Source: Candidatus Levybacteria bacterium RIFCSPHIGHO2_01_FULL_36_15b (lineage in GTDB: Bacteria > Patescibacteria > Microgenomatia > Levybacterales > UBA12049). Taken from it: a stretch of 64,000 nucleotides of DNA. The position numbers and the translations under genes were made by a program. The notes under the pieces were generated by a model. The model did not search any database and was not told the origin of the DNA. It saw only the letters and a list, made by a program, of their open reading frames with translations. The stretch is from positions 186,001 through 250,000 of the forward strand of contig MFNK01000003.1 in assembly GCA_001782045.1 (NCBI GenBank), read 5' to 3'. Positions 25,856 to 35,466 of this stretch are shown piece by piece (the first letter of the stretch is position 1; each line of letters opens with the position of its first letter).

Positions 25856-27067
25856 ATGAAAATAAAAAAATGTAGATCTTGCAGCTTTAAAGATTTAGTT
25901 TTGATTTTATCCCTTGGCAAGCAATACCTCTCAGACTTTGTTAAATCAAATAAGAAACCGAAAGCATTTCCATTAAATATTGTTCTATGTAAAAATTGCA
26001 AACTGGTGCAGTTAGACTATACTTCCCCCTCAAAATATTTATATACAGAACGCTATGGATACAAATCCGGTATTAATCAAACAATGAAAGACGAGTTAAG
26101 TAACATCGTAAAAAAATCGCTTGAGAAAATAAAAAAAAGTAAAAAAGAGCTTATCGCAATAGATATTGGAGCTAATGATGGAACACTTTTAAGCTATTAT
26201 CCCAAAGAAGTTTATAGAGTAGCAGTTGAGCCGATCAAAAAGTTTGCAAATGAATCTAAGAAATATTCAAATAAAGTAGTCAATGATTTTTTTAACTTTA
26301 AATCGTTTGATAAAAACGTCAAAAAGAAGGCAGATATTATAACCGTTATATCTTGCTTTTATGATATGGAGAACCCAAATAAATTTATTGAAGACATGAA
26401 AAAAATAATGAACGAGGATGCCGTAGTTGTAATACAACAGAATTATCTTGTTGAAATGTTGAATAAAAACGCTTTTGATAACATAGTACACGAGCATCTT
26501 GAATATTATTCCCTTTTATCACTTAATAATTTACTGCAAAAGCATGGTTTGGAGGTATTTGATGTAGAAATAAGAGAATTAAACGGCGGTAGCTTTAGAA
26601 CCTTCATTGCAAACAAAGGCCAAAGAAAAATTACCAAACGTGTGTTAAAAATGCAACAAACTGAAAAGAGAATGAAACTGGACAATAAGGATACATATGT
26701 TAAATTTGCAAAAAGAATAAAAGAGAACAAAATAAAAGTTTTAAGTACAATACGTAAAATAGTTAAGGATAAAAAGAGAATTTATTTATACGGCGCTTCA
26801 ACGCGCGGAAATACTCTTTTACAGTATTTTGAACTAAGTAAAAATCTTATTTCCTATGCTGTTGAGAGAAATCCAGAAAAATGGGGTAAGAAGATTGCTT
26901 CTGTAGGAATACCTATAATATCTGAAGAGCAGGCAAGGAAAGACAATCCAGAATATATGTTAGTATTGCCATGGTTTTTTAAAAAAGAGTTTCTAAAAAG
27001 AGAAGCAAATTATTTAAAAACCGGGGGACATTTTATATTCCCTCTTCCAAAACTCGACGTTATTTAG
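25856..27067 (+). CDS. NDP-sugar C-methyltransferase-like protein
   Basis: A 403-residue protein in three parts. The N-terminal zinc-binding domain has CRSC near residue 6 and CKNC near residue 46, as in Methyltransf_13. The central SAM-binding domain has IDIGANDGTLLSYYP near residue 102. The C-terminal Methyltransf_14 domain carries YLYGASTRGNTLLQYF. This layout is that of TylCIII/NovU-like enzymes that C-methylate nucleotide deoxysugars, so a branched sugar in the surface glycan is plausible. It is the only plus-strand gene in this part of the island, with its own promoter; its end overlaps the convergent neighbour by eight bases. Confidence 0.82.
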   Translation: MKIKKCRSCSFKDLVLILSLGKQYLSDFVKSNKKPKAFPLNIVLCKNCKLVQLDYTSPSKYLYTERYGYKSGINQTMKDELSNIVKKSLEKIKKSKKELIAIDIGANDGTLLSYYPKEVYRVAVEPIKKFANESKKYSNKVVNDFFNFKSFDKNVKKKADIITVISCFYDMENPNKFIEDMKKIMNEDAVVVIQQNYLVEMLNKNAFDNIVHEHLEYYSLLSLNNLLQKHGLEVFDVEIRELNGGSFRTFIANKGQRKITKRVLKMQQTEKRMKLDNKDTYVKFAKRIKENKIKVLSTIRKIVKDKKRIYLYGASTRGNTLLQYFELSKNLISYAVERNPEKWGKKIASVGIPIISEEQARKDNPEYMLVLPWFFKKEFLKREANYLKTGGHFIFPLPKLDVI

Positions 27068-29318
27068 AAGTTTTATAAATGCTAACAATTGGAGCACCCC
27101 CTGAAATAATTTGGTGTACTAACTTATAATCTCTTTTAATACTTGAGTCGTCAAATCCTTCTCTTAAGACGTGATAATAATTTACTACAATGTAATCATA
27201 CTTCTTTCCATCTTTATAGAGCTCAAGATTCAAATTCTTAATATTTGGAAAGCTTTTTGGAGGATTTACGGCTAATCCCACGTTTGACTCTTTAGGAGCA
27301 TTTTGTTCTAAATAAATTGCAGCTTCTCGCATGCCATCGCCCCACCATCCCAAATGAAAATATTTTTTTTCATAAACCCCCTTCTGTCCTCCAACTAGCT
27401 CGTTATAATAATTTAAAAAATAAGGAGCATTATTTTTTACAATTATTAATAAATACGCTAAAACAATTAAAAGAATAATTATCTTAGAAAATGATGTTTT
27501 AATAAACTTAAATTTATTTTTTAGAAAAATTGTTATGGCGTATGCACCCATTCCAGCAATAATTGAAAGGGGAACATAAATTTCAATAATATAGCGTACT
27601 CCGTGCATTCTCCATGGGTAAAAAGATTGTATAAATGGAAAAATAAACCAAATAATCAAACTTATATTGATCCAGCTTCTATTTTTATCTATAAATTTTA
27701 AGCCAAGTAAAAATAAAATAATAAGTAATAACGGCGTCGTGATAAAAAACATTGTTGGAAAATAAATAACCGGGCTTAAAATCAATTTTCCCCAAAATAC
27801 TTCAGGGGGCGCAGTATTAACTAACCAGATTTTTTTATTTACTTCGGCAATATAATCAAGGTGGGTATACGGCATCGGCCAAAAGACAACAAATGTCAAA
27901 ATGGATACAAATATAATTATAAAAAACGAATAGATTATCTTCCTATTGAATAGTTTTATATTTGTTTTATTGTACAGATAATAAGTTAAGTAAAATAATC
28001 CATATAAGGGAAAAAGAAGTCCATTGGATTGTTTAGTTAAAAGAGCTAATCCTGTAATTATTCCAACTAATACTGCTTTTTTATACGAGAAGCTTCTAAG
28101 CAACCTATAAAACACGTAAACACCCAGTGTAAAGAAGAACATTAAAAAACTTTCTGTCGTTACTTGTTGCGAAAGCCCGACAAAAAATGGAAGTAGTAAA
28201 AATATAATTGCAGCGGAAAATGCTACAAATACCGATGCTAGTTCTAAAGTGAAAATAAAAACTAAAACTGCAGAAAGACTTCCAACTATAGATGAAAAAA
28301 TTCTTGAATAAGTGTAATTATAATTAAATACTGGATTGCCGCTAGAATCAAGTTTATCAACATCTAAATGAGCAGTTAGTCCATATAGATATTTAACTAA
28401 AGGGGGATGATCATAAGTAGTATAAAAAAAACTGTTTCCAAAATCCCCCACTTTTAAAAGTTCTATCATTTTATATCCTTGCTCAATATATTCAGGCTCA
28501 TCCCACGTTCTTCCCATTTGATTCAAAGTAGAAATTCTTACAGATAAAGCGAGCAAAAATATCACGAGGCATAAAAAAAATTTATTTTTATAAAAAATAG
28601 GAAGTTCATGCATAATTTTCATTTTTATAACGAAGAATAAAGAATAAAATAGTTCTTTAATACTAACATTCGATTTTCCAAATTTTCTGTAATTCCAAGT
28701 AATTGGAACCTCACCTATGCTAAATCCTTTGATATGTAGTTTATATAAGGACTCTGATAATGTAATAAATCCCTTAGACTCAATATCGCTCCTCAGAAGC
28801 TCAGCCACTGCTTTTCTACTATATGCTCTAAATCCGCTCGTAAAATCGGTTACCTTAATGCCTAGCCAAAATCTTAAAAAAACGTTTATAAGCCTACTTA
28901 ATATAGTTCTTTGTTTTTCAATATTTTTAATCTTCCCTCCCGGAAGGTAACGAGATCCAATAATAAGATCATAATTTCCTAACTCATCCTTTTCCAAGAA
29001 TCGTTTAATTTCATTTGGATCATGCGCCAAATCGGAGTCCATTTCTAAAAATAGATCTGAATTGTTTTTTCTAAATGCAATTTTGAAACCATCCAACACT
29101 GCGCTTCCCCTACCTAGTTTTTTTATTCTTGATATAAGACCTACTTGTTTATATTTATTTACTATAGATTTTATAATTCTATTCTCTTCATATGATGAAT
29201 CATCGACTAAATATATCAGTGCTTCGGGATAGAGACGGTTTACTTTTTGTAGTAATATTTTGAGACTTTTTGACTCATTAAAGGAAGGAATTATTATTGA
29301 AGGAACATTATTTTTCAT
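27060..29318 (-). CDS. Fused DPM1-like GT2 plus GT-C membrane glycosyltransferase
   Basis: A 752-residue protein. Residues 1 to about 235 resemble polyprenyl-phosphate mannose/glucose synthases: SIIIPSFNESKSLKILL, GRGSAVLDGFKIAF, LEMDSDLAHDP (metal site), IIGSRYLPGGKI and TDFTSGFRAYSRKAV. The remainder has about 10-12 membrane helices; its first outer loop has TWDEPEYIEQGYKM and YTTYDHPPLVKYLYGL, typical of PMT_2/GT39. The arrangement suggests that one protein both makes a lipid-linked sugar and uses it outside; that is inference. It overlaps the upstream fused gene by 11 bases. Confidence 0.87.
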   Translation of the reverse strand: MKNNVPSIIIPSFNESKSLKILLQKVNRLYPEALIYLVDDSSYEENRIIKSIVNKYKQVGLISRIKKLGRGSAVLDGFKIAFRKNNSDLFLEMDSDLAHDPNEIKRFLEKDELGNYDLIIGSRYLPGGKIKNIEKQRTILSRLINVFLRFWLGIKVTDFTSGFRAYSRKAVAELLRSDIESKGFITLSESLYKLHIKGFSIGEVPITWNYRKFGKSNVSIKELFYSLFFVIKMKIMHELPIFYKNKFFLCLVIFLLALSVRISTLNQMGRTWDEPEYIEQGYKMIELLKVGDFGNSFFYTTYDHPPLVKYLYGLTAHLDVDKLDSSGNPVFNYNYTYSRIFSSIVGSLSAVLVFIFTLELASVFVAFSAAIIFLLLPFFVGLSQQVTTESFLMFFFTLGVYVFYRLLRSFSYKKAVLVGIITGLALLTKQSNGLLFPLYGLFYLTYYLYNKTNIKLFNRKIIYSFFIIIFVSILTFVVFWPMPYTHLDYIAEVNKKIWLVNTAPPEVFWGKLILSPVIYFPTMFFITTPLLLIILFLLGLKFIDKNRSWINISLIIWFIFPFIQSFYPWRMHGVRYIIEIYVPLSIIAGMGAYAITIFLKNKFKFIKTSFSKIIILLIVLAYLLIIVKNNAPYFLNYYNELVGGQKGVYEKKYFHLGWWGDGMREAAIYLEQNAPKESNVGLAVNPPKSFPNIKNLNLELYKDGKKYDYIVVNYYHVLREGFDDSSIKRDYKLVHQIISGGAPIVSIYKTSK

Positions 29319-31881
29319 AGATTGAAATGCTATTAGGCGCTTGCACTATTGCAGATAAATAATAATTAAGATCATTTGTAAAATAGTTTAGGTATGTAAA
29401 ATTAGGCACAAAAACAGCAATTTTTTTGTATCCCAAATCTGTAATTCTATTTAATATTTCCCTTGTTTCAGATCTAGATAAATGTTTTGATTTAAGTTCC
29501 TCATTTGTCAAAACTATATATTTGGGAAAATTATTATCCTGCTTATTAATAATTTTGTAATTAAAATTCTTATAATCTTTTATTCCGTATTGGTTTAAAT
29601 AAAATTCCTTCAGGACAATATCAGGAAGTCCTTGATAAATTGGAATGTTTTCAATTCCAATTGTCGAGCCGATTTTTACATTACTTTTTAACCAACTAGA
29701 TGACTTTTGCCTCGGGTCTTCTGCAAATTTTAAAAGCATCCAGGATAATGCTTGAGTCAATTGAATTATTAATAAAACCATTACTATTAGTATAAGTAAA
29801 GGTCTGCGTGTTAAATTTCTTATTTGCTGAAATAATAATCCAAAAAATATTGCAAAGAATGGTAATAGAGATAAAGCCCTATTATTTGATGCGTCAAGTT
29901 TAAGCGGAATAAGGCTAAGAGCAAATAAAATAAATGAGAGAAATAGGAAAAATGTTTCTTTTGAGATATTAATTTTTTTGTCCTTTATAAAGTCTAATAA
30001 CGTTTTAGTTAATATATACATTAGATAAAATGCGCTTATCGTAAATAAGATATAACCAAATAATGCAGGATATATATTTGTAATTAGGTATTTCCAAATG
30101 TTGTCATTAATCACAACATTTGAGATAGTAGCTGTCGGAGTTCTTATTAAATTGGACGATATGTACTCATACAAGCTCCCTTTGCCCAGCAGAATGTCGG
30201 GAATCCCAAAGGATAAAAATGCGATGACATATAAAAATAACGAAGCGTAAAGCCATTTGATTTTTTTTAAAGCATTAGGGGTATAGAAAACAAATAAGAA
30301 TATAATCAGTACAAGAAGAGCAATTGGTTGTAGCTTAACGGACAATGCTATTGATGAAAAAATTGAAACAAACATAAGATCTATAAGAGTCGGATTTTTT
30401 ATGTATCTGAACATAAATAAAAAAGAACAAAGTGTCCAGAACATCAATGCTATGTCATATTTAAAATAATTACTTAACATTAACCAAACTGGATTAAAAA
30501 CGAATACGAATGTTGATACAAGCGGGTTAAGTTTGAAATATTTTTTGCATAAAAAGTAAAAGACTACAATACTAGCTATTCCAAAAAGAATTGTATTAAA
30601 CCTAAGGATTTCAAATAGCTTAGTTTGTTCGTCGAGGTTTAAGACTGAAGATTTTATCGCAACTGGATTGATGATACCTAGAATAATAAAAGGAATAAGA
30701 TATAGTCCGGATAGGAAGAAATGAAAAATAGAACCATTAGCTGAACCTTCAATATTTGGCGAGCCAAATGTAAATAAATTTCTTACAGATTGTGCTTGAT
30801 GCCATTCATCCATAAAATAATTAAACGGGTGACTAGAATTGGGTATTCCCCAACTAATCATTGCAAGCATCAATATCAAGTAAGATAAAACTAAAGCCGT
30901 AAGACTCTTATTTTTTTCCATAAAATTTATAAATTGACTGGGCCTTAGTTTCTTTAGAAAAGCTAAACTCGAACCAGTAAGAACTGCTATATCGGAAGTA
31001 AACTGGAGTAGAGGAAGATACATAAAGGCTTTCTTTTCTTTTATATATCTGTAATTCTTATTAATTGCCCAGAGCAAATAACTTAAAAATAAAGTAAGTA
31101 ATATTAAATTAAGTAGTAGTGATTTCATAATCGCCGATAACATTAGCAAATATATTGCGAAGAGATATCTTAAGAAAATATAAATAACTTTATTTCGTAT
31201 AAGACCCGCTTCTATGTCTCCGTAAGCAAACCTTGTAAACATTTTGAGGGCTTGAGTAATGCTTTTTCTAGGCTCCCAATAGACTACTGCTTTTTTTTCG
31301 AATGTAATTTTAACACCATGTTCTTTTAACCTAGTTGCAAACTCATAATCTTCATTATGAGATAATTTTTCATTAAATCTCCCAACTTTCTTCCATACTT
31401 TTTTTCTAAAGGCCATAGATCGGGTAGCAGGAAGAAACGTATTAGGATCCACTTTATCCCTCATAACTAATACATATGGTATTAATGCTCTTTGAAAAGA
31501 ACTATTTGCTTGCCCCTTGTAATATCCCGCCACCACACCTGTAGATTTCTTTTTAAAAGGAGCAACTATGTTCTCAACCCATTTCTTATCTAAAATACAT
31601 CCCGCGTCTGTCGAAAGAATTATATTTCCTTTACTTTTCTTTATTGCCTCATTTCTTCCAACCGATCTATTTCCTTTTTTAACATAAAGCTTAATATTGA
31701 GTTTAGGTAGTTTTACTATATTTTCCTTTATTATTTCTCTCGTTTTGTCAAAACTACCCCCATCTACAAATACTATCTCATCGGGTATAACAGATTGGAT
31801 AGTAATAGAATTAATAAGTTGCTGCACGGTCTTCTCTTCATTAAAGACGGTACATATTAAAGATGTTTTTAACGTAGACAT
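29308..31881 (-). CDS. Fused GT2 plus GT-C membrane glycosyltransferase
   Basis: An 857-residue protein when started at the ATG at 31881. The open frame extends upstream to 31971, but that would overlap the divergent gene at 31931 and include the promoter, while 31881 gives a standard GT2 start (STLKTSLICTVFNEEKTVQQ). Domain 1 (to about 240) has VFVDGGSFDKTREI, STDAGCILD (DxD-like) and GRFNEKLSHNEDYEFATRLK. About two helices follow, then a second membrane domain of ten or more helices with an outer loop YFMDEWHQAQSVRNLF typical of GT-C enzymes. Substrates are unknown. This is the third fusion of this kind in the island. Confidence 0.85.
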   Translation of the reverse strand: MSTLKTSLICTVFNEEKTVQQLINSITIQSVIPDEIVFVDGGSFDKTREIIKENIVKLPKLNIKLYVKKGNRSVGRNEAIKKSKGNIILSTDAGCILDKKWVENIVAPFKKKSTGVVAGYYKGQANSSFQRALIPYVLVMRDKVDPNTFLPATRSMAFRKKVWKKVGRFNEKLSHNEDYEFATRLKEHGVKITFEKKAVVYWEPRKSITQALKMFTRFAYGDIEAGLIRNKVIYIFLRYLFAIYLLMLSAIMKSLLLNLILLTLFLSYLLWAINKNYRYIKEKKAFMYLPLLQFTSDIAVLTGSSLAFLKKLRPSQFINFMEKNKSLTALVLSYLILMLAMISWGIPNSSHPFNYFMDEWHQAQSVRNLFTFGSPNIEGSANGSIFHFFLSGLYLIPFIILGIINPVAIKSSVLNLDEQTKLFEILRFNTILFGIASIVVFYFLCKKYFKLNPLVSTFVFVFNPVWLMLSNYFKYDIALMFWTLCSFLFMFRYIKNPTLIDLMFVSIFSSIALSVKLQPIALLVLIIFLFVFYTPNALKKIKWLYASLFLYVIAFLSFGIPDILLGKGSLYEYISSNLIRTPTATISNVVINDNIWKYLITNIYPALFGYILFTISAFYLMYILTKTLLDFIKDKKINISKETFFLFLSFILFALSLIPLKLDASNNRALSLLPFFAIFFGLLFQQIRNLTRRPLLILIVMVLLIIQLTQALSWMLLKFAEDPRQKSSSWLKSNVKIGSTIGIENIPIYQGLPDIVLKEFYLNQYGIKDYKNFNYKIINKQDNNFPKYIVLTNEELKSKHLSRSETREILNRITDLGYKKIAVFVPNFTYLNYFTNDLNYYLSAIVQAPNSISIYEK

Positions 31882-31889
31882 AAGATTTG

Positions 31890-31919
31890 TTGAAATTATA
31901 ACATCTCGTAGTTTAGAAT
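31890..31919 (+). promoter_or_regulatory. Promoter of the 604-residue GT-C gene
   Basis: -35 TTGAAA (31890-31895), 18-base spacer, -10 TAGAAT (31914-31919), then 11 bases to the ATG at 31931. The -35 overlaps the -10 of the divergent promoter, so the two cannot be occupied at once. Confidence 0.5.
31895..31903 (-). promoter_or_regulatory. Extended -10 promoter of the 857-residue fused GT gene
   Basis: On the minus strand TGTTATAAT (extended -10 consensus) lies 13 bases before the ATG at 31881. It supports that ATG over the upstream in-frame start at 31971. Confidence 0.6.
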
Positions 31920-31930
31920 ACATTAAATAA

Positions 31931-33745
31931 ATGAATTTATTCTTACAGCTTATTCCCAACTTATCTTCCAAGTTAAATTATTTAATTTCTGACTATGTAG
32001 CGGTTTCAATCGATTTAAATCCGGTTGGTATTTTTATGGAAAATTTAATTTTTGCGTCATTATTAGTAGTTATATCCTATCTTTTTGGCAAAAAAATAAA
32101 ACGCGTATTTTTTAGAGACATACTTGCTCAACACGATTTTTTTGTTTCTATTGCCCTGGGATACGTAATTTTCTCAACAGGAATTACAATGTTAGGGTTT
32201 TTTTCACTGCTTCAAAAGGAAGCTTTATACATGTACTTTGGAATTATTACTCTTGTATCTGTAATTCCAATACGAAATTTAAAAAGTGAATTGCTTCTGT
32301 TTAAAAAATATATATTTACTTCTATCAAAAACCTAAGAGAGAATAAATTGGTCTTTATCGGAGTCATTCTATTTACTATAGTGGCACTTGTTAATTTGAT
32401 TAATCCTGAAATAAGAGAAGACCAGTACCATGTTGATTTCCCTAGAATTTTTATTAGGGAGGAAACAATAATGCTTCCACCAAACGAAGATTTAAACGTT
32501 TCAGGAAGCTCTATGCTTGCTGAAATGTTCTATATCCCTGGAATAATGTCATTATCAAAGGAATCTGCAAGACACATACATTTTTTATTCTATATATTAG
32601 TATTATTTACCTTACTTAAGTTTTCAAAATTAAAAAATTATAGATTTGCTATCTATACTCCGCTAATTTTTATTACGGCTCCTGTTGTTATTCATGAAAC
32701 TTCATCCATGTATGTAGACTTTCAATGGATATTTCTATTCTTACTTTCAATCCTTTTACTAATTAATGAACGTACGAATGGCTTAAGTAAATATTTATTA
32801 ATTGGGATACTTCTTGGCGGAATGTTAGCTACAAAGCTTTGGACAATAGTTCTTATTCCAATTTTGATTGTATTTACAATAATTATTTATAGAAATAACC
32901 ACTTCTTCTCTATCCTAAAAAAAATAATATCGATTTTTACAGGCGTAATTTTAATTTCTGGCATTTGGTTTGTCAGAGCTTATATATTAACTGGGAACCC
33001 ATTTTTCCCGGCATACAATATTACCAACTACTTTACCTTTAATGTCAATCTTATAAATCCACTTCAAAATTTAAACGTATTTAGTACATTATTTTTTCTA
33101 GGCGTAGGACTTATTATTTTTCAGGCAAAAGACAATGTAAGAATTATAAAAAATAGTGTCATATTTGTATTGTTGTTTATTTTGTTCTTAATTTTATTAG
33201 TTATTAACTACCCTTACGGCAGGTATTTATTATCAATATATGTTCTGCTTATTTTTCTTGCATCGGTGGGACTTTATAATTGTTTAAATAAAACCCCTAG
33301 CATAAAACTTCTTGTTTATACTTTGGTTTTTATTATATTTGGATATTACTTTTTATCTTCTGTTTTTGTACTTCCGTATACTTTTGGGATCGCAGACAAA
33401 AATAAGTATTTATCAAGATTATTAAATAAAGATAACTCCAGTTATTATGACTTTGATCACAAATTTGCAAAGTTTATAGGCAGGGAGGAAAAAATAGCCA
33501 TGTATAATTTCCATGGTTATTACTATGCGGATTTTAGGTTTATTGACACTAATTCAATTTTTGACAAAAATGACAACTCATTAAAATTATTAAAAAAACA
33601 AGGAATCAGTAAGCTTATGATACGAGGGGGGGATATTAAATGGTTCTGTGAGAATTTAAGTATTAAAGATTGCATAATAGAAAAATACTCACTTATCTCT
33701 AGTTTTCATGTATATCCATACTACTATTTGTATAATATTTATTAA
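31931..33745 (+). CDS. Polytopic GT-C-like membrane protein
   Basis: A 604-residue protein with about 13 hydrophobic helices and a C-terminal soluble part of ~110 residues. The outer loop before the middle of the protein has NPEIREDQYHVDFPRIFIRE, which resembles the acidic first loop of GT-C glycosyltransferases and of the 523-residue protein at 18035-19606. A second recurrent feature is RAYILTGNPFFPAYN, where the other has SYINTGNPIYPFFD; the two are therefore likely distant relatives. Function is inferred as a lipid-linked sugar transferase. The stop codon shares a base with the next ATG. Confidence 0.65.
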   Translation: MNLFLQLIPNLSSKLNYLISDYVAVSIDLNPVGIFMENLIFASLLVVISYLFGKKIKRVFFRDILAQHDFFVSIALGYVIFSTGITMLGFFSLLQKEALYMYFGIITLVSVIPIRNLKSELLLFKKYIFTSIKNLRENKLVFIGVILFTIVALVNLINPEIREDQYHVDFPRIFIREETIMLPPNEDLNVSGSSMLAEMFYIPGIMSLSKESARHIHFLFYILVLFTLLKFSKLKNYRFAIYTPLIFITAPVVIHETSSMYVDFQWIFLFLLSILLLINERTNGLSKYLLIGILLGGMLATKLWTIVLIPILIVFTIIIYRNNHFFSILKKIISIFTGVILISGIWFVRAYILTGNPFFPAYNITNYFTFNVNLINPLQNLNVFSTLFFLGVGLIIFQAKDNVRIIKNSVIFVLLFILFLILLVINYPYGRYLLSIYVLLIFLASVGLYNCLNKTPSIKLLVYTLVFIIFGYYFLSSVFVLPYTFGIADKNKYLSRLLNKDNSSYYDFDHKFAKFIGREEKIAMYNFHGYYYADFRFIDTNSIFDKNDNSLKLLKKQGISKLMIRGGDIKWFCENLSIKDCIIEKYSLISSFHVYPYYYLYNIY

Positions 33746-35466
33746 TGCTAGACCCTTATAGAATGATTGTGGTTAACTTAGCTCTTTTGACTGTGCTTGG
33801 TGGATGCATATTGTTCTACAAATTATTTTTCAAAAATAAAAAGATTAATCTTTTTTATATTCTAATTTTCTTAGCGATAATATCCTCGATAAGTATATTT
33901 AGAACAGGAGCATACGAAAGTGGTGATTTTAATATTCACATATACAGAAGTATGGAATTCTATAGATCATTATCTGAGGGCATTATTATGCCATCTTGGG
34001 CAGCAAACTTAAATGCTACATTCGGATATCCACTATTTATATTTAATTATTCCTTGCCGTATTATTTTATTTCAGCTCTTCATTTTATCGGACTATCATT
34101 CATTAATTCTTTAAAAGTGTTTTTGGCTGCGAATTTAGTATTATCCGCACTTTTTATGTATATATTTGTACAAAATAAATTTAAAAATGATCTTGCTTCG
34201 TTTGCGAGTGGTGTTTTTTACTTATTTTTTCCGTATCATCTTATTTCTGTTCATTTTAAAGTTACAATTGGAGAAATTCTTGCATTTACATTAATACCAC
34301 TTTTATTCTTATTTTTAGATAAATTCACAAGAGAGAATAAAAATTATTTCTTAGTATTAAGCGGCATTATCTTGGGATTAGTAGCTTTGAGCCATATTTT
34401 CATTTCAATTTTTCTTATCCCAATAATATTTATGTATTCCTGGTCTTATAAAACAAAAACTATAATCGCATTTAAGATTATTCTAATCGGACTATTGATG
34501 TCAAGTTATCAGTGGGCACCTTCTTTGATATTTAATAGTGTTTTGTTTACCAGCAAATATCCAATAGACATAAATACAATATATTTTCCATCTATTTCTG
34601 ATTTAATTTATTCCCCGTGGAGATATGGGCTTTTGTTTCAAGGTCCCAAGGGTGAGATCTCTTATCTTTTGGGCTACGCAGAATTGATAATTATCGGCTT
34701 AACACTGTTTTTATCTATCAAGAATAAATTTTCCGTTAAATATAACACGCAAATACAATTTTTTCTTGGCTTACTGTTCATGCTTGTTTTACTAATGATT
34801 CCTACTTCAAGAAATGTATGGGATGCATTTCCACTTCTTGGCGCAGCAGGCCCTCACAGACTTTTAATACCTCTCGGATTTATCATTGCCTTGCTCTCGT
34901 CTTATATAGCAATCCTTGTAAGGGATAAAAAATGGATTTACATTTTAATAGCTTTTGCAGTTTTAACAACCTTACTCAATTGGGGACAAAGAAGAGTAAT
35001 ACCAGAAATAAATGACAAAATTCTTGAAAAAAACATTTCTTTAAGTACTTATCTAGGAGAATCACATTTCTATGCAAATACAAAATATGTAAACCCAAAA
35101 CACCCTTGGTTTTCTAATATTCCTAAGAATAAAATTGAAACCATTAAAGGAAAGGCAAGTTTTTCAAGCGGAGAAAACAATTCTGCATTGCATATTTATA
35201 GAGCAAGCATCTCTCAAGTTTCGCTAATAAGTGAAAAAACGCTTTATTTTCCGGGTTGGAAAGCATATGCAAACGGAAAGCCTATTAATATTTTTCCGGG
35301 TAAAGAAGGAGAAATAAACTTTATTTTACCTAAGGGGGATTTTAATCTTATGGTTTTTTACAAAGACGAGATTTTATTTAGATTAGTTAAGATTATTAGT
35401 ATTACCAGTCTTTTACTCGGTTTTATTTATTTATTTAGATCATTCAAATTCCATAAATCTAAATAA
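33745..35466 (+). CDS. Membrane protein with PTPS-related domain
   Basis: A 573-residue protein with 11 or more membrane helices. The N-terminal outer loop has YESGDFNIHIYRSMEFYRSL and PSWAANLNATFGYPLFIFNY, the pattern of the 6-pyruvoyl-tetrahydropterin-synthase-related membrane domain (a misnamed family of GT-C-like proteins). A soluble tail (about residues 430-550) contains YFPGWKAYANGKPI, common in YfhO-like proteins. The biochemical role is not known; the context suggests surface glycan or lipid modification. It overlaps the upstream gene by one base and the convergent GT4 gene by 40 bases. Confidence 0.72.
   Translation: MLDPYRMIVVNLALLTVLGGCILFYKLFFKNKKINLFYILIFLAIISSISIFRTGAYESGDFNIHIYRSMEFYRSLSEGIIMPSWAANLNATFGYPLFIFNYSLPYYFISALHFIGLSFINSLKVFLAANLVLSALFMYIFVQNKFKNDLASFASGVFYLFFPYHLISVHFKVTIGEILAFTLIPLLFLFLDKFTRENKNYFLVLSGIILGLVALSHIFISIFLIPIIFMYSWSYKTKTIIAFKIILIGLLMSSYQWAPSLIFNSVLFTSKYPIDINTIYFPSISDLIYSPWRYGLLFQGPKGEISYLLGYAELIIIGLTLFLSIKNKFSVKYNTQIQFFLGLLFMLVLLMIPTSRNVWDAFPLLGAAGPHRLLIPLGFIIALLSSYIAILVRDKKWIYILIAFAVLTTLLNWGQRRVIPEINDKILEKNISLSTYLGESHFYANTKYVNPKHPWFSNIPKNKIETIKGKASFSSGENNSALHIYRASISQVSLISEKTLYFPGWKAYANGKPINIFPGKEGEINFILPKGDFNLMVFYKDEILFRLVKIISITSLLLGFIYLFRSFKFHKSK

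Noticed and set aside
31882..31971. N-terminal extension of 30 residues on the fused GT gene
   Set aside because: The extension overlaps the divergent gene at 31931 and an extended -10 box, and adds residues unlike a GT2 start; the ATG at 31881 fits better.
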